From the NCBI RefSeq assembly GCF_020740795.1, contig NC_067296.1, positions 7,789,001-7,853,000 of the forward strand: DNA of 64,000 nucleotides, read 5' to 3'. Source of the DNA: Apus apus. Lineage: Eukaryota > Chordata > Aves > Apodiformes > Apodidae. Positions within the stretch are counted from its first letter, which is position 1. Every line of letters begins with the position of its first letter. The notes under the pieces were generated by a model that was given only the letters and a program-made list of their open reading frames with translations, searched no databases and was not told the origin of the DNA. This document shows positions 1 through 15,400 of this stretch, in pieces. The position numbers and the translations under genes were made by a program.

Positions 1-5137
<5,137 letters not shown>

Positions 5138-8100
5138 TGGACGTGCTAGCAAGATCGACCCTGCAGAAAACACCAACGACTCGATGGGTTTGTAACAAGC
5201 TCTGAAAGAAAGCTGAGGCACGTGAGCCTTGTCTCACTGGAGGTAGATCTTAGGTTGACAGGCCAGAACTTTGGTTAGGGCTTCAAGAGAGAATTGATGC
5301 ACTAGGGTTTTATCTAGCCCTGTGGTCCCAAGAACATAATATTCTAATCTCAGGGCCTTAAAATATTCAGGAGTAAGCAGAGAAAATGCCAAATAGTCTG
5401 TTTTCCTTTTTTTTTTTTCTTTCTTTTTTTAAACTAAATAATAGAATTACAACACATTGTTGTTTTTAGCCTTTTTTTAAAAAGCCAGTTTTTTCTTTTT
5501 TTGTTTCAGAAAAACTAGGCATAAGTGAAACTTGCTTGTATTCTCCAAGTGTTGTAACCAAATACATGACTTCTATTGATGAGTTCCCAAAAAAAGAAAA
5601 AGAAACCCACACACCTGAAGAATGTAAACTTTTTGGAAGGGGAGGGCATTGGGGGAGAGGTGTTTGTGGTTGGTTTTTGGTTTGTTTTTTTAACTTGCAT
5701 CATCATTAAAGACTGAGTTGTGGGCAGTGCCTGTGGTATTGATATATTTAATCTTGGCATAACTGTTCTTAAAGAGCTTATTGTTTTACATGTGTTTATA
5801 GAAACAGGCTTCTGCATTTGCTCAGGGTATCCCAACATGCCAAGCTATTTTTTTCCTTTTTTTTTTTTTTTAGTAAGTGTATCTCCTCCATGACTTTTGT
5901 TGCACTCTACTTGCACATACGCCTATTTACATTGCACCATCCTTTGTAAAGCTGTTTTTACTTTTATATTCTGGGTTAGGAGAGGTTAAGGGAAGGGAGA
6001 AAAACAGGAAGGGAAATTAAACGAAAACACATCCACCAGCATTTTGCAGCTGTGCAGTTGGCATTTAGAAGGACCAGTTCTTAAACCTCATAATTTGGAA
6101 TGTAAAATGCAGTTTCATTCTACATCTGCTCCATAAGAAATAACGTGTGTCCTGCAAGGGCCAGACAGGTACCACACTTAGAGACATTGCAGGCAGTGAA
6201 CAGGAATGCATTTTAATAAATCCAGAGCAATTAATGCTGTGGTAGCTTCCTTAAGACATAAAAAGTTCAACAGAAGACATGTTGATCTCTGAACGTATCA
6301 GTTGGCTTATGATGCAAGTATTTGTGTTCTGCTTTTTTTAAAGCAAAGATTTAAAGTAATGGCTTGAAGATAATGCTCTTCAGTAACTGTAGGACATAGT
6401 GGTGCAATAGGCTCAGTCTTGCACCTCTGCAGACAGGGTTGTTGCTATCCTAGGGTAAGCTGAGAGGGGTGGTTTTGTCCTGTGGCACGTGGTGTTGCCA
6501 CTGTCCTGCTCCATTAGGGCCTGTGCCACAGGCCCAGGGCTTGGATAACATGAAGTGCTTGTAAATAAGGATTTGGGTGCATTGGTAGAACTGTGACTGG
6601 AAGTTGGCATTGCACTAAAGAGCCTTAGTCAATGCTGTTCCTTTTGTTATTATCAAATTATTAATATCTGAACAACTGCAAAGATATCTTTGCTTGTGTC
6701 ATGGTGCTGAGGAGAAGAGTAAATTCACTATTGAAAGTGGTAGTGACTGAAACTAAACCATGACAGCTGATTTGCAACAGTGTTACTAATCAGTTATTTT
6801 TGTTTTTAAAAGCTTTTTAGATTTATAGCACTTAACCACCATTCTCAGTGCAAACATAGCTATGGAGTATCTTACATAAGTCTCTCTCCACTCCATATTT
6901 ATTTTTGCAAAGCTGTCTGTAGGTGTATCTCGTTTTTTTCAGTGAATAAGTTAGTGAACTGGGGGGGGGTGGTGGTGGGATTTATTTCTATTTTGTGTTT
7001 TATTAAGCTTGCATCAAGGGCTTTTCAAAAGAACAGTAATAAATCCTCAGGTAGTACTGGGAATCAATACTTTACCTGTGAGACTGTTGGTCAGACCAGT
7101 ACTTGAAAGGAGGAATGTTGTAATGAGTCACTTATTTAGTTATATTATTGGAAACATGAAAAATGAATATAGAAAAATGGTAATATATAATGGCTCATCT
7201 GTGTATTTAAGATAACAGTATGTGATTGCTTTGTCCCCACTATTCTTTCCATCATCTGGTAGAATATTGTTGTAATGCAACAGCTGTACCCCATTTGTAT
7301 TAAAATGCATGTAAAGTCTTCTAGTGTCCTGATTAAATACCATGTGCTTGAAAGGGGAAAGAACTTCTCTTTGTGCTTACTGATGTGCCCAGATTCCATT
7401 TGCATGACCTGATCATTAAGTGGCTGTGGTTCAGAGGGTGCTGCTGGAAGTATCTCCGCTCAGCGCTGGACTGACGCGGTGTTCCTCGGGTGACGTGTAC
7501 TCGCCTGGTCCTTGGCATGACTTCCTACTGAACTGCTGCGTTCTCTGTGTAACCCGGGTGTTTGGCGTGGTTCATTTCAGCTGAGTAAGTTCAGTACAGA
7601 CATTCCAGAGAGTTCAGGAAGCCCTATTCACACCTCACCTCTGGCCACCTGAGGCAAGCAATAGCCAGGGTGTGACTTGCTGTGCCGCCTCCGAAGCTGC
7701 TGCTGCCGGAGCTTGGCAGTGCCCTCTGATCTGCACGAGTACAGGCTCCCAAAGTGGTGGCCCGTTATAAAAAGAAACAAACCAAAACCACCTGTGACGC
7801 ACTATTCCCAAGGGGGAATATTAGAAGTTTTAGTCTTTCAAGGAAAGCAAAGCATCCTTCCTTTGAATCCAGAACAATTCTCTTGCAAATTATTCGAAAG
7901 ACAGCTGCTGCAAATGATTAAAAAGTTTTGAGCATCCCCACTTCTGCCTGTGTATTTGGCCATTTCTTTCAGCTGTTCTAAATCCAGAACTTGGGCTCTC
8001 CTGGGATAGGCAGTGGAGGCGTCTGTAAGGCCCAGTGAGGTGTGTGTAAGGCTCAGAATACTGAACTGTAACCATTTTTGTTTTGATGTCCTGTATATGT

Positions 8101-8480
8101 ATGTAGTAGTTTGGGTGTGTATATACAGTAGCCTTTCAAAGTGGGTGTATTGGTTAACCTCTTCTTGGAAAATGGACAATATCCATGTTAAACTTGTTAG
8201 AAAGTTAGTGAGCTGCTCTGCTATATGCCTTAAGCAAATATTTACTCATCAGGTCTTTCTTTTTTACAGATTGCCATAGAATAAACTTTTTGTAAGAAAA
8301 TAAAAAACCAAAAAAGCTAAATGTTTGGGTATGATGCATTTTCAGGTATCTTGTCTTTTGTGTAAGCCGCTGCAAAGACCTCACAGGTTATAGTCAAATT
8401 GTACAGTTTTTCAATTTCCCATACCAGTTTTCAGTTCTCCTTTTAGTTGTAACAATAAAATGCTGTTTTTTAAAGAAGGG
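5138..8480 (+). other. PTPN1: PTPN1 3' untranslated region (approximate end)
   Basis: No coding exon is visible after the PTPN1 stop. The stretch has T-rich runs (5405-5430, 5855-5870), a G run at 6961-6970 and several AATAAA sites, at 8280-8285 and 8454-8459 near its end. The last of these is followed by a T/G-containing tract, so cleavage near 8475 is inferred. Its final part (8179 onward) is the sequence duplicated at 16197-16690. Confidence 0.65.
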
Positions 8481-8672
8481 ATGTGAGAGTCTCATTGCTT
8501 CCTGACTCCTCAGGGCTGGAGCCCCTTGCTGCTGGTTTGAACCACTTGCAAACCTGGGCTAGCCTGGTAACTGGTGGGGTTGTTTGGTAGAGGAAAGCGA
8601 GTTAAATGTTATGGTAAGAGCTTACTCCAGGAGAAAAGAGCAAGTGGAGCGAGTATCCCATGGCTCTCCCTG
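8179..8672 (+). repeat. 494-bp direct repeat, copy A (upstream of CEP250-like gene)
   Basis: Identical base for base to 16197-16690, with a constant offset of 8018 at both ends and no mismatch or indel seen by eye. Copy A is continuous with the PTPN1 3' UTR, so it is likely the original. Immediately outside, the sequences diverge (left: gacaat versus gaccat, one mismatch; right: ctccctg then cag versus aca). It carries the poly(A) signals at 8280 and 8454. Confidence 0.95.
8454..8459 (+). promoter_or_regulatory. PTPN1: AATAAA poly(A) signal, PTPN1 (repeat copy A)
   Basis: Canonical hexamer within caataaaatgctgtttttta, with a downstream T-rich element. A second hexamer is at 8280-8285. Both recur identically in repeat copy B. 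Confidence 0.6.
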
Positions 8673-9218
8673 CAGTATTTTACCTTCAGCCTCACCCCTC
8701 AAAGCCCACAAGCTTTTTCAGGAGTTAAGCTTGCTGAAATGTGTTGAAAGCTGCCTCCTCCCTCTACCCCTTCCCCATCAGCACGTTTCCTTGTTGGCAG
8801 ACGCCCGAGCAGGGCTGTCTCGGCCCGACACGCCGGCACAGGACGCGCTCGCTGCCTGCGCGGCAGGACCCGGCTCTGCACCGACCGGCCGCGGCTTCAG
8901 GCTCCTCGGCCTTTCCACCCCCTCTGACGCCTAAGGAAGGCGAAGACCAATCTTTCGGGTGGCCAGAATGAACTCAGCCTCCCCACCTTGACAGCCATTC
9001 CACAAACGCGTGACTACAACACACCTGCAGCAGCGGGTGAAGCTGCTGCCGCCCCCCGCAGCCGCTACTCACCTGCTGAGCTGCCGCTGCCGCTCCGAGA
9101 CGGGAACCGCGAGGAGCCTGCCGAGCACGGGCTGCCGGGGAAACCAGGGCTGCCGGGGAAACCAGGGCCGCCCGGGCCCGGCACGTTCCGCTCCCGCCCT
9201 CGCTGCCCCCGCGCCGCG

Positions 9219-9231
9219 GAACCTTCCAGAA
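9219..9231 (+). promoter_or_regulatory. Candidate heat-shock element
   Basis: Reads gaaccttccagaa, a perfect three-unit alternating GAA-nn-TTC-nn-GAA array, the HSF1-type binding pattern, about 137 bp upstream of the CEP250-like ATG in the CpG island. Motif match only; chance occurrence is possible. Confidence 0.4.
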
Positions 9232-9367
9232 CCGCGTGGCCCCGCCCGCCGGGCAGCGCGTGCGCCGCGGCCGGTACCGGGACCCGCAAGGCCGAAAGCC
9301 TCTTGCCACGGGGCGGCCCCGGCTCTCCCGCCCCGCGTTGGGCTCAGCTGCCGGGCCCCCCGTGGCG

Positions 9368-9475
9368 ATGGAGGGCGGGCGGGCGCGGGTCCGCAGCGCC
9401 CTGCTGAGCCGGCTGCAGCGCTCGGAGCAGCTGCGGTCCCAGCAGGGGCTGGTGATGCGGCAGCTGAAGGAGAAG
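9368..9475 (+). CDS. CEP250-like exon 1 (start codon)
   Basis: 36 codons from MEGGRARVRSALLSRLQR to QLKEK, phase 0, donor gtgggg. SQQGLVMRQLKEK aligns with the N-terminal coiled-coil start of CEP250. It lies inside the CpG island. Confidence 0.8.
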
Positions 9476-12400
9476 GTGGGGAGCGGGGCCCGGGGGGAGC
9501 TGCCCGAGAGGGGAGCGGGTGGCGGAGACGCGGGGGTGACACGCTGCGCTGCGGCGGGGTGGGAAGGAAGCCCTGCCTCGCTGGCTCTGGTACCGGCTAA
9601 CGGGCTGTTCTGCTCTCTCATCGGGACGTGTTGGCCGTAGCAGCAGAGTGAGAACAGCTGGTGCAGGAGGAGCCCAGTCTGTGCCCTGCCTTCTGTCTGC
9701 CCATCCAGGTTCTGAAGTACAGGGCTCGGAGCCAGGAGCTGGAGCAGCAGCTGGAAGCAGCAGGGGTGAGTGTGCGGGTTGCTCGCTGAAGATGGTGTGT
9801 GTGGCGTCGGTCGGTGGAGTCCAACAAAACGACTCCCTGAAGGAACGGCAGAGGAAAACGGGATTTGGCTCCCTGGGGGTTTAAAGCAGCACGGTAAGTT
9901 TGCCCATCTGTGTTTGGAGCTGAGGATACCTTGCTGTGAGAGGTCAGCAGTGGGAGACTGAGGAGAGCTGCTCACATTGAGTAACCCCCTTCCTGTCCCT
10001 TCCTCTCTGTAGTCAGGACAGTGTTATGCCCAGAAGAAGCCATGAGCTCCTGAGATAGCCAGCAAAGGGAGGAAAGTGCTGGATTCTAACAGCAGTGAAG
10101 GGAACACAGCAATGTGACTATAAACATTTTCTTCCTTCAAAAATCACTTCCAGGCAGGCTGGAGGCCACAGGGTGTGCATGTGTGTTATGAAGGAGCTGT
10201 CTGGCCCAGGGCAGCCTCGTAGGGCCTTGCACATCCCTTTAAAGTTAATAGAGCCAATGCCTTGTGGCAGCCCAGGGTATTGGTGTGGTAACAGATGCTC
10301 TTTAACTTTCAGCCCATAGAACAGCAGCTCTTTCTCCTCTACCTGATTCAGAATTGGCCCTGGCTGGCTCTGCACAGAACTCTAGAGAAAGGACTCTTAA
10401 CTGTTTTGTCCCACTTTCAGGTTTCCAGCCAGGAGGAGTCAGCTCGCCATGGCCTGGAGCAGCTGCACCATCAGTCCTCTCACCCAGAACATGCTGTGGC
10501 CCAGGAGTCTGAAGAGAAGGACCTGCTGGTGCATGAGAAGGCCATCCTAGAGAAGCGACTGGCAGCCATGGAGCAGGATGGACAAAGCCTCTCAGAGCAG
10601 CTGGCAGAAGCCAGGTAAAGGCAGGGAGGACACCCAAGGCAGGACATTATTTAATGCCTGTCATTATAAAGGTGGCAATCATTACACAATGATTTCTTGC
10701 ATCCTGTGTGCTTTTTGGATGTTTTCACCTTCCATAGCCAGAAAATGGAAGCATCTCAAGCAAAAAAATCCCAAAACTTATTCCATGATTTGAGTGTTAT
10801 CTTCTGACAGCTGGAGCTAGCAGAGGTCTCCTGAACCTTGAGCTCATGCTTATGTCCCCTTGCACATTCCTGTGTGAAGTCCAAAGCAAGCCCTCTTCGC
10901 TCTGAATTGGGAAATAAACCACGCAGATGTTTGCTGAAACCTGGAGTTTCTCTTTGGTTTTGGTTTCTTGTTTTGTGCATTTGAACATAGATCTTTTCCT
11001 TACCAAGTGGCTTGACATGGGATCTTCAGAATTCAAGGCTGTTCCATGTAGTTGTTGTGAGCAGGACACTGCCATTCACGGTAAAGCCAGAGGCTGATGC
11101 TGAAAATTTTGAGGGCCTTAATTTCTCAGCTAACTCCTGTTACCTGTGGTGCAGGCCCTAAAGTTGATTACACCAGCAGCAGGGAAACCTCTTTTGTGTT
11201 CTTGCCAGTCTTGGGAATTTTTGCCCATCACTGATGTCTGGGTCCTGTACTCCTTACCACCTGCTGCTTGGAGACACGTCACGGAGAAGTAACGCAGGGA
11301 AGGAAGAAGATTTTGTGCTTCTGCTGTATCAGGGTTCTAAGACTTAAGATGTGGCTACTGAGATCAAATTCAGCTGGGCTTTGTGTGTTCTGCTAGGTCA
11401 TATGGAAAGCCTGGGCATTCCCTTGGAGGGCCTGCTTTGCTGTTTTAATGCAGAAATACACTTTCTCTAGACAAGTTTCCATGCAACCCATTTTCTGTAC
11501 TCAGCTGTAGAGATCCTGAACCACTTTTTAGTGGAATAACTCCCTGTGTATATTAGGAGCAAGAAATTCATTTCACTCTGTATTGGCAACTTTCAGGTCG
11601 GCAAAGCAGGCCCTGGAATCCAGCCTGTTGGAGACTCAACACCGCCTGTCCCAGCTGGAGATGGTAAAGAGTGACCTGGAAATCCAGCTCCATGCAGTGA
11701 CACAAGCCAAGGAGGTGATGGAAGGTGAGACCCTCCTGTTCTTTGTTTCTGGTGATCCCCCTGCCTTGGGTGGATGGTATAAACATAGTTCTCTGTCCAC
11801 AGAGCTTCTGAGGAGTGAGGGAGCTGGAGACAGATCCTTCCTACACTGAAATCTGAATGGCTTGAGGTCAGTAAAGGCAGAACCATTGTTTGTGTAGACT
11901 CTGAGTCTTGCCCCTTGTGTTTGCAGGGCAAGTCAAGTACCTCCAATGTGAGCTGGAAGCAGAGAGGGCCTTCATAAAGCAGGAATGGGAAGACATGGCA
12001 CAGCAGCTCCTGCGGGCTGAACAACAGTATGAAAATAGCCTCAGGCTTTGGGAAACTGAGCACAAAGTAGAGAGAAACAAGCTCCTGCAAGACCTGGTAT
12101 GAAACAATACACTTCTGAATTCTTCCTGCAAGCTTTGTGGGCTGGCTTTAGAAGAATAACCTGAGTGAGTGAAATGGCAGCAGTTGTCTGTCATAGGCCA
12201 CATGTTGCAAGGGGCAGGCAGCAGAGCCAACAGCTCGTGCTGGAAGGCACCCGAAAACCCACAGGACTGTGCTGGGACAGCAAATGCAGCCACATATTTA
12301 GTGACTCAGTGTGGGCATAAGATGAGTTCAGCAGAAGGCTGGACTGCAAGTCCTGGCTGCAGATCTGGCAGCTCCTCCCCAAAAAACACATGAGCTAGAA

Positions 12401-15400
12401 GAGGTTCAGAGAAGGGCCAAAAGGATGATGGGACTGTGCGAGTAAGCTGGGGAAGATGCAGCCTAAAGGGTGATGCAGGAAAGGGTCTACAGCATCCCCA
12501 GGGTCAGCCCTTGATTGCCACTGAGGCAGGAGCTCAAGTTTGGTACAAAAAGCAAACCTCTATAGATGGAATTACTTAATCTTTTCCTCCGTGTTGTGCA
12601 GCGTGAACAGGACAGACTGCAAGTGCTTACAGAAGAACTGATACGGGAGGTAAAACTTCTGCAGGAATCAGTCTTAGCCCCTGAAACCCAAGCAAATGCA
12701 ACAAGAGAGATGAATCATTGCCTTGAAAAAGAGCTTCAACCTTCTTTGCCTCTCTTAAAAATTAAAAATGAGGAAGTAGAAACACAGTGGGAGAAAATCC
12801 AGATGCTCCAGAAAGAGGCAGCACAAGGAAAAGCTTTACAGGAGACCCTTGCTCATATGACTGCCATCCTCTCAGAGAGGGAGGAAGAAATCAAGTTGCA
12901 CCAGGACCAAAAGGGAGTGCTGGAAAAGCAGACAGAAATGCATAAGGCTACTCTTGATCAGGTTACGAAGGACATATATGAGAAAAACCAGAAGATGGAA
13001 TCCCAGCAAGAACAGATACAGGAGCTGGAGAAGCAGCGAGAAAAACAAAGGATCACTGTGAGCAAGATGAGCAAAGACCTGGAAGAGAGAGATGAGGAGA
13101 TCAGATCCCAGCAAGAAGAGATATGGGAGCTGGAGAAGCAGGGAGAAATGCAGAGGGCTGCTGTCAGCAAGAAGTTGAAGGAAAAAGACTTGGAGCTTAT
13201 GTTTCTGACTCAGCAGATCCAAGAACTGGAAATGGAGAGAGAACAGGCAAAATCTCTGCACACAAGCCTTGAACACCTGAGGGCAGAACTTAAGGACACA
13301 GAGAGGGAGTGTGATTCTCAAAAGCATCAGTTAAGACTCTTGCAGCAATATAAGGAACAGCAAGAGGGGCACCTGCAAGAGTTTAATGATAACATAGTCA
13401 AGATGACACTTTCTTTGTCTAAAAATGATCAAGAGCTTCCATCACAAGAAAAACAAATCCAGGAAGCAGAGGAAGTAATGGAAATGCAGTTGAGGACTGT
13501 CGCTGACCAACTGGAGCAGACCTTAGAAACCTTAAAAGACAAAGACAGACTTGTGGACATCCAAAAGAAACAAACTAGTAGCTATGAGGAAAAAAATGAA
13601 GAACAGATGAACGCCTTACACAGAGACTTGGAATGCACTTCAGCACTACTGAAAGAAAAGGACTTAATTATTGAATCTCAGAAGAAACTGATCGAGACTT
13701 TTCAAAAACATGAGCAAGACTCTAAACAGCAGAAGAAAAGTCTGCAGCATCTTCAAGAGGTGCTACAGGAGAAAGAGCAAGAAATATTATCCCTTAGAAA
13801 GCAATATGAGGCATGCCAGGAAAAGGAGGAAACATTCCTCAAGCAAATGAACATTTTCCAGTCTAGTGAAGAAAGAAGTAAAGTAGCACTAACATCGCAC
13901 CAGAAGGAAGTGAGCCTGCTTCAGAAAATGGTGATGAAGAGAGATGAAGAGATTGAAACTCTTATGCAGAAACTCCAGTGCCAAGAAGAAGAATTGAAGA
14001 CCTTGCAGAATCTGCAGCTTAGGCTAACTGAGAAGAATGAAGAGGTTAGACATCAGAGGGATCAAGAGAAGTTCCTGGCAGAAGCTCTCCCTGAGAGGGA
14101 AGGGGAGACCAAGGCTCAAGGTCAGCAGAAAGAGTTAGAAGAGGAAATAAAAGGTCTTGGAAAAGATCTCCAGCATGTTCAGCAGAGTCTGACAACGAAT
14201 GGTGAAGAGATCAAGTACCAGAGAGAGAGAGTCAGGTGTTTAGAGGAGACTCTGTCAGCGAGAGAACAAGAGCTTAGGAGGCAGAGTCAACTCCTGAAAC
14301 AAATAACATCGGCTTTGCGATGGAAGGATGGCACAAAGACCCTACGGAGGCAAATCCAGAGACTCCAAAAATGGGAGGAAGAAGAAGCGGAGAAGAAGAA
14401 AATTCTCCAGGAGAGAGACTGTTCCTTGCAAAGGCAGAAGGAGCTAACCCAACAGCTGGAAGCTGAGCGCAGAGCAAAGGGGGAAGAACTGGGGAGTATG
14501 ACTGTGATTTTGAAGCAGACTGAAAGCAGAGAAGTGCAGTGGAAAGAGAAGGCAGAAGCTCTGGCTCTTGCCCTTGCCAACAGTGAAATGGCCAACGGGG
14601 CGTTGCGGGCAGAAACAGCTGTGCTGCAGAGCATGGTTTCAGAGGGGGACACAGACAGGTTTCCTCACCAGGTAGGCACTGTGTTGAGCATCAGTCACCT
14701 AGGATGTCTGTAAAGGATTCTAATGATGTATTCCTGTAAACACATGACCTGCATGGCCAAGGAAAGGAGGAGTGCAGCCAGCAGGCTTGCTTCACCTGCT
14801 AGATTGTTTTGTGTCAAGCCCAGAACTACTGAAAGAATTATGGAGCTTGGTGTTAAAATGAAATCCCAAGTCCAACAGCTGGGAATGGGTCATTGGCTCT
14901 CTCCTGCATGGCAGGCTTAGCAAACATGTTGTGGTTAGGGTTTGGCATGGAAAGGAAAGGGCACAGCTGACCAAACTGATGTACTAAACTTAATGGAATT
15001 CATACCCTTGTCTGATCAGGCTAAAGGTTTCATTGCACATTTAAGATGTACTTGTGCTACAGTCCAAAGTTTATGAAGGCAAATGTGTGTGGATTTTTCC
15101 AAGGGGATCTGGAGAAGCTTGCCTTGGAAGAGAGTGTGTTCTTTTGGCCTGTGGACCAGGAGGAGAGGAAGGGACGTAGCACTGTCCATTCCCAAGTCAG
15201 GTTGCTCTCTCTAGCTTGTTGATTCTGGCCCTTCTAACCTTTGTGTAGCACCAGCTCCCATATCCTCCTGTCTGAATACCCAGCAGGTTGTTACAGAAGG
15301 GGAGCAGCTATTGTGGCTCTCGGAGAAGAGACTCCTGTTGCAGCAGGTGGAATGTCTGTGTCAAGCACTTGCAAGGCTGGAACTTGAGAAGTCTGACCTC

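Larger units (their letters stand above)
8800..9640 (+). promoter_or_regulatory. CpG-island promoter and first exon of the CEP250-like gene
   Basis: A dense CpG and GC-rich stretch in an otherwise AT-rich window, with GC-box-like sites (ccccgccc at about 9239-9246) and no obvious TATA box. It covers the first coding exon (ATG at 9368) and its donor. Long open frames on both strands here are composition artefacts. An 18-bp unit (gggctgccggggaaacca) is tandemly repeated twice at about 9129-9164. Confidence 0.85.

Noticed and set aside
8974-9975. 333-codon minus-strand open frame and several long overlapping frames on both strands
   Set aside because: All lie in the CpG island, where stop codons are rare by composition. 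They have Pro/Ala/Arg/Ser-rich low-complexity content and no recognisable family, and overlap the CEP250-like promoter and first exons.
12872-14652. Minus-strand open frames inside the large coiled-coil exon
   Set aside because: Leu/Phe/Ser-rich shadows of a Glu/Lys/Gln-rich coding strand; the plus frame has clear CEP250 homology and splice phase.
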